Shown piece by piece: positions 1-10,988 of a DNA stretch of 64,000 nt; position 1 is the first letter of the stretch, and every line of letters starts with the position of its first letter. Under the pieces are notes generated by a model. The model was not told the DNA's origin, did no database searches, and saw nothing but the letters and a program-made list of their open reading frames with translations. The translations under genes were made by a program, and so were the position numbers. Where the stretch lies: assembly GCA_020747015.1 (NCBI GenBank), contig JAGTJM010000013.1:124001-188000 (forward strand), written 5' to 3'. The stretch is from Pyrenochaeta sp. MPI-SDFR-AT-0127 (taxonomy: Eukaryota; Ascomycota; Dothideomycetes; Pleosporales; Cucurbitariaceae).

Positions 1-2044
1 TCGATGTCCCATGGTAGGGTAGTGTGTGGTGTTGGGTTCCAGAGATGGAGGCAAACTCCTTGCGCGATATTCTAACGTGAGTCTTAGAAATATTGCGACC
101 AGACCAGAGAATATCCGCGCCTGACGGTCAGTCATGATGAGTGATCAGCCAACCCAGCAACCGATTAATTGATGAGGTGCGATCGAGCCCTGTGGCCCTT
201 GCGGGATGGGTACATGCAGTAAGGCTCAGGGCGTGGCAATTGGAGGAGACGGCGGAGTCCCTTCAACGGAGCGGAGATGCTGATCGCCCTTCGGTGCATC
301 GAACGGCGGAAATTTGCCCTAGGACCCCTCTCTTCGCTTCTACGCTGCGTCGCTTGCCCATGTCCAAGGAACATGCAGGCGGCTAGCCGGGAGCCAAAAC
401 CTTCTAGCGTCCCATCGGTCGATTTAAGGGACAGAACTAGGACCAAGAATCTTGGAAATAGAACCGAAGCGCCGAGCGAAGATAACCCGTCAGGATTGAC
501 AAGTGTATGTTTTAGGTAAAGGGAGCGGGAACGGTGCAGCTGTCAAGGCCTTTGCATCACGTGCGTCAACTGAACCGCACCTTCCATTTCGTGCCTCGCG
601 CATACGGCCGTAGATGCATGCCCGCAGGGGTATCCTTTCCAATATTGTGATCCTGCAAACGTCCTACCCAAAGCATGCCTCCCAAACAGCCCATGCGAGA
701 GCCCTTCAATCAACCTTAAGCCACAGCTTCACCGGTACCAGAGATTAGACCTGTGCCTTTGATTGTGGCGGTGCTAACCTTCTAGCGCTCTTCTCGCAAT
801 TAGCTACTTAGTTGGGCAAGTTGAGATGAAACGTGCACATGACAAATGCCGATCAGAGCAACAAGGCTGTGTTTAATCCTCTTCCGGCGCGCCAGCATAA
901 ACCAGAATTATGGCATGACATCAAGCTCCCGATTCCATGTGTGCGTGGTTGATTAGCGTACATGTTGGGGGTGGTTCGCCAGGAGAATTGGCCCAGGGAA
1001 AAGCAAGTCATGTGCTTTTATCGACTTTGAGCGACTTTGGTTGGGACCGTTCATTGTACGTAAACCACTCTGGTGGGATGAGAGACGCGATCTTTGGTTA
1101 TGTGGGGCGCATCATCAATGATTGGTTGGCTCAGCTCCTATTTCGGGAGACGTCAGTGTCCATCCCGACTTTGTTCGAACGACTCGACAGGCTAAACCTT
1201 AGGTGCCCACATGTGGTGCGCTAAAAAAACAAGACTAATACAAAACAAGACAACCTTAATTCTTCTGTGCATAGCTAGGAATCTTTCTCCAGCAGATGAA
1301 GGGATAATATTGTCCCACCAACCCACGTGGTGCTGACTGATTTCGCTGAGCCACGGTCTGCAACAAAAACACAAGCCCCCGTCTACTCTTGCTGCAAATA
1401 CAAAGTAATATCGATGGAGCAACATGTCGGAATAAAAGTCAACCGTGCCCTACGCCCTAACAATGCAGTCGTAAAATTTGTCGTAGCGCGTGCAGGTGCC
1501 TCATTAGGCTGCCACGCTGTTCCGTCACTGGGTGTCATCCCATCATGCACAACGTTCCAACTCGGTTCCGGCTCAGCCTTACATAATAGGACATGATATG
1601 CCGCCAGCTTTGTGGCGCGACGCATCTCACTCGCTAACGTCGTCCCCTTCGGCTGTTTCGCCGAAGCACATGGCGCCGCCCAACATGTGAACTGGCTTGC
1701 TGCAGCAACCCTTGAAATGTCGGGATTGAACTGTCGGGATTGAATGGGGTTGATAGGCCATTGTTGATCGCGACCTATGTTCGATTAAACATTGGCTTAC
1801 TGTGGACATAGTAAGACTTGCGAGCGGTGTCGCGGGTGCCAGCAAATTAGCGTAATACCGCCAAACGCCTATTTTCCTCGCCGATCTCATGCATGGCTGT
1901 ACTGCGATGGATGGAAGGGCGTCCCGGATGTCGCTTGAGCTGAACTACCGGAATTAGGTGCCGCGCTGGGGTGGAGGGGCTGAGAAGCGACCATTTTGGT
2001 GTTGATGTTCATGTTCCTGGAGGGATCGTTCAGCGCGAATTCGT
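1..2044. other. Intergenic, no supported gene
   Basis: This stretch lies downstream of the minus-strand Zn2Cys6 factor gene. Only short unrelated open frames occur, none with a recognisable domain or a convincing splice join. A pair of exact 13-bp direct repeats lies at 1718-1744, and a CACGTG hexamer sits near 1324. I see nothing else that can be supported. Confidence 0.6.
1718..1744. repeat. Exact 13-bp direct repeat pair
   Basis: The unit TGTCGGGATTGAA occurs at 1718-1730 and again at 1732-1744 with one base between copies. It is a small local duplication in non-coding DNA. No function can be assigned. Confidence 0.8.
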
Positions 2045-3929
2045 TTACGTCCAGATAGGTGTAGCCACGAACCCGCCGGGATAACCCGTAGGCATTCCAA
2101 AGTTGAATGCATGTTCTGGTGGTGCCGAGTATGGCGGCAACACGGCTGCAGGTGACCCTAGCGGAGACGTATAGCTACTCGACATGCTCGAAGATGCATA
2201 ACTATTCGAGCCGTATGCGTCGACGTTTGTTCTCGGGACTTCGAGATAGGGTGAGGTGGGTGTAGACGACATTCCCGGAGGCATGAACGTTAGCGGCGAC
2301 GGAGCAAAGGCAGGACTGAGACTTTGGCCATAGCTGTATTGCGCAATCTGATTCTCAAGATCCAGGTTGATTGTCTCCAAAGCGTAAGCAGGTTGTTGCA
2401 CAGGAGACACCTCGGTCATTTGTTGTCGAGCCCACTCTCGTCGCGTCTTGTATGATGATATCATATCTATTGGGAACTGCACGAGGTACGACATGGTCTG
2501 TACTCGTGAGTCGTATCGCGTGTCTTGATATCCCTGGACATGCTGAACAATCTCTTCCAACGGGCGCAAAGACAGATCTGCTACGAAAACGGAGGCGACA
2601 TCGGGGAACATGGGCTCCAGTGCAAGTGCAGCAGCGTAGAAATGAGCTAGAACGACGAGAACGTTAACATCTCCACGTTTGGCGGCGAGAAGCGAGATCG
2701 GTACCCAGAAGAGCCACTTTCGAAGTGCGTACAGTTGGTTGAACTGCTCTTCTGGTGTTTGCGGTTGATTTGATGCTCGGAGACGGTCGAGGTAGCCTTT
2801 CAGCTGGTCGACCCATTTTGTTTCCTGATCATTTCGGCTCAAGTAGGGCTGCAGTCGCTGTAGCGAGGCGTGGATATCTGCCAGGGTGTTGATGTGTTCT
2901 CTTCGGGCATCTTGGCTCATGGGCGTGCTAATCGGGTTCATAAAGTGTCGAGTGGGCATAGGGGTGTGCTCAGCAATATAGTCGGCGAATAAAGACTCAT
3001 GCCTCCACGGCTGCATAGACTGAATTACCTGAACCATCATTAGTCATTGTCGTTACACGACCATGCGCCAATTAACATACCGTTTTCGTGCCTGTGACTA
3101 GAGAGGCCCATCCTCGCCTAAGTGTTACACCGTCAGTGTTTATCCGCAAGAATACATGAGCTGCTCCTTACCAGTCAGTGGCTTGCCAGGCAAGGAGAAG
3201 AGACGACGCAAGCACCGCGTCTGAGTTCTGCTTGGTGAAACTGGTGATGCCATCGTGCAACCCCTTCAGAGCGATGCTTGCGTGATGAAACGCAAGATTT
3301 CGCGTTTCACTCGACTGAGAAATCCACGCCAAGTGAGACGCAGAAAAGGCGAGAATAGAGTGCATCACGAAGGGATGTGATGCAGCGATGCTCAGGAATC
3401 TGTGCAACGTTAGTGCTGCGGTCTAGGCTTACTCGCATGGAAGCGCAGAGAGGCGTACTTGGGCATCATGTCAGTCCAGAGCGTTGATTTTGAAGTTCGA
3501 TTCCTGAACATCTCATTCGAAATCGAGGAGAGATGGTGGATCAGGCGGAGATCAGTCTTGGTCAAGGAGCGCCATTGTGGCTGCGGGTACACTCGAAGCT
3601 CAGGAAAGGGAAACTCTCCTGTCTGCCTCCAGAGTTCGATGGTCGCCTCGATCTCTGGTGTCCAGAGCAAGTTTGGTTGCTGTGGAGACTGAGAGGATTC
3701 TGGCATCATGGCGGTGGGGCTGTCCATGTAGTCGCAGCGGACCTGGTGCTTCGTACAATTACGGCTGGCTTGTCGTCAACACTTTGTGGGCGGGTTGATG
3801 GAGCTGCGCGGGTACTTACCATTGCGGGAATGTTTCGTCACAGCGGATATGCCTTCTCTTGCACGTCTTGCACCCCTTTCGGGATTTGGTATGGCTGCGC
3901 CTCGAAGGGCCACCACCTGGACCAGCCAT
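2045..3929 (-). CDS. Zn2Cys6 transcription factor, Upc2/Ecm22-like (sterol uptake control type)
   Basis: Predicted nuclear DNA-binding regulator of 554 residues. Exons on the minus strand are 3929-3820, 3764-3459, 3399-3172, 3117-3081 and 3028-2045; all introns are 52-59 nt and the summed length is an exact multiple of three. The first ATG (3929) is the only one in frame in exon 1, since the open frame upstream begins with TTG. The zinc cluster has Cys20, 23, 30, 37, 40 and 47 (C-x2-C-x6-C-x6-C-x2-C-x6-C), completed only after splicing exon 1 to exon 2. The middle region (FLSIAASHPFVMH, FSASHLAW) and the C-terminal block (PWRHES, then WLFWVP and KRGDV) follow the Upc2/sterol uptake regulator layout. 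The tail is Ser/Pro/Tyr-rich and may be an activation domain. The family includes sterol regulators and many factors of unknown target, so a sterol role is inference. It has a 4.1 kb gene-free upstream interval. Confidence 0.88.
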
Positions 3930-4701
3930 TTGGTAAGAGGGTAATGAAGTCGTTTTAGCGAGAGTGGGAAGTGAATAGGACAGCGTCCTTGGTGGTGTAA
4001 GCGGTGGGGCGTAAGTGAGGTGGTTCAAGTGTTCCCTCGCAGGTGCAATGCTGATGTACAGGTAGGTTGGGTAGGCGAGGAGGGGCTGAGTATATGCGGG
4101 CTGTAGATCTAGCGGGCTGTTGATAAAGCGAGGGTAATGGGGTCGAAACCGGTGACTAAAACAGGCAGGGTGATTTGGAGGCTGGCGATGGACGTTTGGA
4201 GATATATAGCGCAGGGTGCAGATGGGATGAGCTTAGACAAATACTAGGGCTGAGAGATATTGACGCAAAGCCAGCGAGTCTCCCGTGGACAGGCAGCGAG
4301 GGTACGACAGGTCGACGTGACAGCGGATATGGTCAAGACTGGCTGCAACATGCCCCTGCAGATTGACCATGCAGGATGCGGACAAGGCTATGAGACTAGA
4401 GGCTCGACAGGCTGAAGAGGGATTTTGGGCGGCATGGGGAGCAAACGCGCAGGGTGTCTTGTGCTCGGGTCCAAAGACAGACAGACGTCAAGAACGGGGC
4501 CAACCACGGTTAGTGTAGGATAGCGTCCACACAAATAGCAGTGACGCCACGAGCGGCGGAGGAGGGGATTTGGGCGGCAGCCGGTAGACTGTGAGACGGG
4601 AGGGGCTAGCAGGGAGGGTCAGAGAAGCTTGCGGGAGCTAGATGGAATGATGGAGTGAGTGAATTCCAGATGGGACTGGCTGGCCTCATCGTATGACATA
4701 G

Positions 4702-4731
4702 CCCCCCCCCATCCCACCCCCTCACCCCCCC
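4702..4731. repeat. C-rich tract
   Basis: Nine C residues are followed by short C runs broken by AT, A and TCA, so that nearly the whole 30 bases is C on the plus strand. It lies in the GC-rich part of the interval upstream of the Zn2Cys6 factor gene, where it reads as a G-rich strand in that gene's orientation. Confidence 0.85.
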
Positions 4732-5551
4732 GGTGTAACTCCCGTGAGGATTAAGCTGTATCCAGGGCCATGGGCCTTCTTTGGAGAGCGGTGCCCCGGC
4801 CCAGTATGTCGTCGTCCCGTCCCTGGAAGGAGATGCGGCATGCTGGAGACATGGGCGCCACAGAGACCCCTGCACCGCCAGTGAGGTAGCCCGAGGACTG
4901 GGGCGCGCTGCGAACGTCTCTGAGTGCTCGCCGACGGGCCATGGACGAGGATGCGGGTGAGGGTGACGGTCCCCGGCCAGTCCGCCTGGAAACGGAGACG
5001 TTTGGGCGTGCAGTGTGCATGAGCCGCTCCAGCTGGGCTCAGGGAGCGCAAGAGGCGTAAAACGGCCTTGGAGGTCCGGTGGCCGAGGTGACCCGCCAAC
5101 ACCTCGCAGCCCGTGCGCTCGAGGCAATGAGCCAGTAGCAGTCGGCGAGCATGTTGGCCATGCTGTTCCTGGTAGGCCGATGCCGCGTCCAGCAGCACAC
5201 AAGAGGTGAGCAGCGGCGGCCGTCAGCGCCGCCGGGCGCGCTGCTGAAGGGTTTTGCCGCTCTGTGGATGCGCCCGCAAAGGGGCATGGCCGGCTCGAGT
5301 GCGCGAAGCGTCCATTCACCCTGATGAGGTCGCGTCTGGGGCGGGCAAATCAGAGGCAGCGTGCTGATGTGACGCACCAAGGCCATCGCTAAAGACTGGC
5401 AGCAGGAGAAAACGCAGGGGCCTCCAATATCTCGACGCCAAAAATAGTTCGTTTGGTGGTTGCTCGCCCTCTGGCCACCACCCCATCCCAATAGTCACCG
5501 GACTAGGAGAAGGGTCAAAAAGCGTCTGCCCTCCTCCAGCGCGAGCGCGCG

Positions 5552-5627
5552 CTGATGATACCGCTGATGACGATGATGCTACTACCGCTACTACTGCTGC
5601 TACTACTACTACCGGTACTGCTGCTCG
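5552..5627. repeat. Imperfect trinucleotide repeat (GAT / CTA / CTG)
   Basis: About 75 bases consist of GATGAC-type and then CTACTG-type triplets with scattered changes. It produces artificial Leu-, Val- or Ser-rich open frames on both strands. It is an imperfect microsatellite in non-coding DNA. Confidence 0.85.
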
Positions 5628-6898
5628 CATTGGCTTCACTCTACTATCGAAATACTACGCTGGGCCCGGCCATGCTACTGCCCGTCATACCGCCATTTCG
5701 GCGCCCAGTTGCGCCGAGCATGGCGGACATTTGTCCTCTCCACTCCCCATTTTTTGCTGGTCCTGCTGCCGCTTGCGACGCGAAGGAGATCGAAGCACAA
5801 CTGGGAAAAGCCCGCCTTCCCCGCGTCTGACCTACTTGTCTTCTGGCAATATCTGATGCAGCGGAAATTGCGCGCTGGCTGCCTGGTCCTGGTTACGCGA
5901 GCGCTGCTGCATCGGCTGTGATCCCATCGTGCTGCGTGCCACAGCACTGTCCTGTAGGAACACGCTGCTCTTGGCTGCTGCGTCGCCGTCTGCCGCTGTA
6001 AGGCTGCCATGACGTTCCGCTCGTGTATCGGAGCCTATGCAGTGCACAAAATGCTCGGTGGAGCAAAAGAGCAACACACACGAGGTACGAGAGGGCTAAG
6101 CACGGAAGCAAAGCGCAGAGGCCCAATCAACGCCTGGGTCGAGACCGAGGCAATAGTTGCTACATAACAGGCCGATGCGCAAAAGCAGGTTGAAGCGATG
6201 GAATATGTACTCGGTGGCTAGTCGAGTGAGCCACACAGGGAAGCGTGACCACTTCGAGGTGAGGTTGGCTGAGGACGGATTCCATAGAGCTATTCTTAGA
6301 GATAACCTCTTTTACCCTTGAAGCCTGCTGCCGGTATCGCCATGGGTAACCCATGCCATCTCTGGGGTCGTACAGCCAGGGTCGCAAGAAACCTCTCCAC
6401 TCAGTCCAAGCTCATTGTCCAAAGTGTGCGGCAATGGTACATGTTCGTCTCAAGTCATGCCTCGGCCAATTGTCGCCGACGCCTTGCAGACTAACATCCA
6501 AACCATTTTCTCTTTTCTTACCACCAACCGTTGCGCGGACTGGTGAGCCTACTCAAAAGATTGTCCGGGCATGGCCTGGCGACTCTTGAAAACCTTTCTG
6601 CAATGTGCAATCCATTGCATATTGTCGCGGCACCTCGTGCATCTTCTGGCCCGTCTTGCAAAAAGACAATTTGACATGCATTCACCCGCCAAGTCGGCGA
6701 CAGGCGTCTTCCACCTTCACGCATCCGTAGCCGTCTCGCAATATGTAAAGCCCTTCACCTACAGCTGCAAGCCACACGTTTATTGCTGCTCCACATCCTC
6801 AAGCCTCCCCTCTCCACCCGAGCACAAACACCTTAAAATAAAGTCCTACCCTGTCCCACCCCCTCCCAAAAGCGTAGGCGCGTTCCGTGCAGTGGTGG

Positions 6899-6921
6899 TG
6901 CAAGTGTCGCAAGTGTCGCAA
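6899..6921. repeat. Short tandem duplication
   Basis: The 9-base unit CAAGTGTCG occurs twice back to back and is followed by a partial third copy. It lies in the non-coding interval between Kap104 and the Zn2Cys6 factor. Confidence 0.7.
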
Positions 6922-8038
6922 GGCGACACAAAAACACATGTCCCCCCGAGACCACGGGCCATCGCGTGGAAGTGTGCTGCGACCAAATGTGGCAGTTCTT
7001 TGTCTCACTCCAGCTTTGCCCAGTGATTTGGTATAAAACAGATCAATCATGACTCGTGGCAGTGCTAGCTGGCTCTATGAAACATTGAAAAGCGGCTATC
7101 AAGTCGAATATAGTAACTGCTAGCTACTCGGTCTCTCGATCGACACCAGGAAGCGTGAAAGCTTACTATTTCCAAACAAAACAGGCTGTGCCCACAAAAT
7201 ATACCAATACTACACGGATTCTTTGCCGACTTAGTCCTGACAACGCATTGGCATTGTGGTTATGGGTCAGTCACCACCATCCATCTGAGACATTCTACCA
7301 TCCCGGGCTCCCTATCTGTGCTGCATGCGCCTCTCGGGTCAGGATGACTCACCATCCGTAGGTGAGCTGAAGTGCCTACACATGTAAAATCCCTGGTCGC
7401 CGGTAGAGTCAATTTTGATATTAATAGCCCATCACTTCCCTGTTCCTCGCGTGGTCTGGAACATGGTTCAGTGCATTGAACCGCAAACGAGCCTGCAGCG
7501 GCAACAGCATATTGACGTCCAGAGCCCCCAAAGCACATCATCATGTCTTCCTTCGAGAATATGCACCCACACATAATGGCGTTATTCTGCCATTTTGGCA
7601 AAATCTCAAGGGCGTGTGGGCGTGACTGATCAATATTGGAACGACTGGATATCAAGGTCCGCTGTAATGTGGACGTTGCTAGGCTATCTACTGCTATGGA
7701 TAATTGTTGCGCTGCCAACAGGAAACGCCTGGAAATGTCGAAAGTCGCCTCGAACCCTTTACTCAAGTGTAAGTCAAACAGACGGCGGGCATTTCCCACT
7801 GGGACCTCGCTACGTCTATGTAAGTGGGAAAGAGTCGCTCGCTGAAATGTCTATAGATGCCGGGACCTCCCTTATCGTAAATGCTCATTGATCGCCCCTC
7901 CTTTGTGTGTACACTTTGTCCCGACCGGTATCCGAGGACTCGTGGAGTCACGAACCCATTTGGTATCCATCTCTTCCTCTAACCATTCATCCGTGATACA
8001 ACGCCTGCAGCCACAAGGGAAAAAATAGAAAAGAGCGT

Positions 8039-10988
8039 CTAGACGCTATACAGTTTCCTGAACTTCTCTTGTTGATCTGCAGGGAGGCCCCCGAGAAACC
8101 CGTCGAAGTTGGAAATCATGCCCTTATATTGTTCAATGACCTAGATGCAAAGTTAACACTATCCAATATGATGTTCCCTATAGCCAGCACTGACCTTCTG
8201 GAATGTATCTCGAACCGTCTGTCCTGCTGGCGAAGTGACTAGGTTGAAGTTCGCTTGTGCCATTTCGCTGAAGAACTCGAGCAGAGACTGCTCCATTGCG
8301 CCCGGGTTGGCCAGCACAATCAGGTTAAATCCGGCAAGAGCGTGACACTTTTCATCCGTCCACCCGACTTTCTTGATGGCGCGTAAGAAAGCAGGGGCAA
8401 TTTGAGCAAGATGTACAGCCAGACTTGGTGCGCTTCCAAGTCCTAGTCTGCCAAGAGCAATGGCTGCGTTCTCGTTCAGCGACTCTGGCACCCTCTCGTC
8501 GAATAGTATCGTGCCCATCTTTTGCAAAAGTCTCTCTACGTAGGGCTGCATTCCATCCTTGTGTCTCATCGAAATCTCTCCAACGGACCAGCAGGCGTTG
8601 TTGATGACTGAGTATCCAGTCTCCTCGCCGTCATGGTGAATTTGGGACACCTCAAGTTGCGCAATAAGTAGCTCCAGTATTGTCGGTAGGCATGGCTGCA
8701 ACTGTGCAAAGACGTATATAGCACAGTCTCCCAAAAGCGCATAAGCAGATTGTCGTACATCATTGTTGTTATCTCCCATGCAGACGGCCAGGAGCTGAAA
8801 GAAACTTGGTGCTCCTGCAACCAGTTGGGCGCTGTCCTCCATCCTCAGAGCTTGAATGATGGCACTGAGTAGGTCCAAACTCGTCACAAGGAAATCCTTA
8901 TCTGGGGCCTCAAACCCGGGATTTTCTGCAGCCATCACGCCATCTTCCAAATTGCGATGAATTATCTTGATGCATCGAGCAAATATCCCAGCCGCATATG
9001 GACAAAACATGTGGTCAAGTGCTGTCGCCACATACGATAGACACTCAAGCAAAGGGAACATTTCTCTTGACTGATCTGAGACTTTGTTCCATCGTTGGAG
9101 AAGCGCCGGCATAAGCAGACTGACAAGATCGTCTCGCGCAAGGGCAGGCCCAACATGTTCAGCTAGGGTCTGCACGCAATCGTAGAGAATGAACATATTC
9201 CGATCTTTGTACATGGCGAAGCATTGGACGAACTGACGGACGATGACTTCGCAGTATTCCCTGAGTTCGGTGTTTGCTTTTTCCTCAAGGTTTGCGAAAG
9301 CAGACGCTGCAGCTTCTTGGACACGCTTGTTGGTGTCCAGCATCTTTTTCAAGATTCCGTCCATCATAGGCTCAAAGAATTGCTGCTTTCCGGCCGGGTC
9401 CAGATGAGAAGCCCACCCAGAGTAGCGGCCAAGGGACCAACAAGTGATTTGGCGGACAACAGGCTTTGGATCTTGCAAAAGCGTTATTAGGTATGGTGTA
9501 AGCATAGGAAGATGTGGCTCAACGACCTCCATACAGCCGTCCGCTATGGCGCCAAGTGCAAGGACAGCTGACTCTCTATTGGGCCACTCTGTGTGATTGA
9601 GGTTGTTTGTTAGGTAGGGAAGCGTTGCTTGGAAGACAGCCTCGTGGAAGACTGAGGCAAGGACATCCAGTGCTGCAGCCGAACATTTTCGGAGATTCCA
9701 TTGCTCCTCTGGGTCGCCAAACTCGTCATCATCGTCAGACTCATCATCAATTTCGCCCTCGCTGAGGTCATCGTCAACGCTGCCAGAAGACACTTCCGTT
9801 GTTCCATTGATAGTCGTCGTACTTTCGCCATTGGCGTTCGTTGTTAATCTGCCAGCCTTGCTGGACGCGAAGGTAGGTTTGATGTCCTGTTCGCGATCTT
9901 CGACTTCGTAATCCTCCTCTTCACCCTCAAGACGTAAGATCTCATCCTCGCTATACACCATGCTTGACAGAAGCACAGGCACAATTTTGGGTAGGTAAGG
10001 GCCAAGATGCTCTCTCATCTTTTCGTCTTCACCCACACACAACCAGAACTCGGCGGCATCCAAAGCCAACTCTGCATTGTCAACACTACGTTGCTGTGTA
10101 ACCATATAGTCAACCAAGCCTTCCATATGCGGTATTATCTTTTGAGGAGCAATGTCTGCGATATGTACAAATGCTCGACATACGTGTTTTCGAACGTCCT
10201 CGCTTGGGTCGCTGGCACGCTGAAAGAGCTGCTGCAAGAGCAGATCAAGGTTCGAAAGGACAGCCTGGGGTTTCTCTGGGACAAAGACGTTGATACTCGC
10301 CAATGCATCCGCACGGACACGGGCGTGAGGACTTGTTGTCAGCTCCAGAAGCTTGGGAAAGATGAAGTTGAGAGGCTTTTGGCCCTGGTACTGCTTGTCG
10401 AGGGCCTTCCTGTTGTCTTCACAAATCTTCAGGAGGGCGCTCATACCACCTTCTTGCGCCTGGGTCGAGACATTGCCGTCTGAATTGCTGACCATGTTGA
10501 TCAGCTCGGAGAGAACTTGGGGCCATCCCATGATGCCTCCCTGGCGCACAATCTCCGTTATTACATTGCCTGCATATCCTCGAATTTGTGAGCTCGTATC
10601 CTGGAGTCCGACTAAAATGATAGAGCGTATGTAGTCTTTTGTCGAGTCAGGCATGGTCTTGTATGAGGTTTTGACGTCGTTCTTGAGCATAACGGCGGCG
10701 GCCGCGCGCGCTTGAAAATAATGGGCGACATCCATATTGACGACTGGTGGAGGCTGGCTATTGGAGAAGACATAGGCCAGGTATTTGTCGATGTCAGGCG
10801 AGGTTCTGGCGGATTTGAGCATCTAGAGAGCCATGAGGGGTCAGCAAAGCAAGCAACAAACTAGTGCGCAGATGGAGATGACTGACGATTCCGGCATTGT
10901 TTCGCGCATTCTGGTCATGGCCGCTCAGCGAGTCGCTCAGGCACTGTGCCAGCTGCCGTAAGGGCTCTTCTTCGGGTTGCCACGCCAT
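8039..10988 (-). CDS. kap104: Importin beta-2 / transportin (Kap104)
   Basis: Nuclear import receptor of 943 residues. In the known family it carries PY-NLS cargoes, chiefly hnRNP-type RNA-binding proteins, through the pore and releases them on Ran-GTP. Exons are 10988-10887, 10822-8195 and 8140-8039; introns are 64 and 54 nt, both with GTCAGT donors. The protein is a run of HEAT repeats. An acidic loop at about residues 365-402 (rich in SDDDDE) leads into the block WNLRKCSAAALDVLA, which closely matches the H8 loop and following helix of human transportin-1 and so separates it from other karyopherins. The short last exon encodes the C-terminal helix and ends FRKLYSV. Length fits yeast Kap104 (about 918). 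The start at 10988 gives the normal short N-terminal helix. No defect is seen. Confidence 0.95.

Larger units (their letters stand above)
3930..8038. other. Long gene-free interval upstream of the Zn2Cys6 factor
   Basis: This 4.1 kb lies 5' of the Upc2-like factor and 3' of the Kap104 gene. The part from about 4600 to 5600 is clearly GC-rich and carries a C-rich tract and a trinucleotide repeat. Open frames of 70-237 codons occur on both strands, but they are low in complexity, overlap each other and show no domain or splice logic. It may be an extended promoter or hold an untranslated transcript. No gene is supported. Confidence 0.55.

Noticed and set aside
3410..3458. GTAAGC donor at about 3430 for the second intron of the Upc2-like factor
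   Set aside because: It breaks the frame with any acceptor nearby. The GTACGC donor at 3458 gives MPKFLSIAASHPF, which matches the family.
4606..5639. Open frames up to 237 codons on the minus strand in the GC-rich interval
   Set aside because: Several frames overlap on both strands and the content is Pro/Ala/Ser-rich noise from GC-rich DNA. There is no domain, and no splice pattern joins them.
6571..7026. 151-codon plus-strand open frame
   Set aside because: The composition is erratic, it crosses a short tandem repeat, and an opposing frame overlaps it. No homology is recognised and no neighbouring exon is seen.
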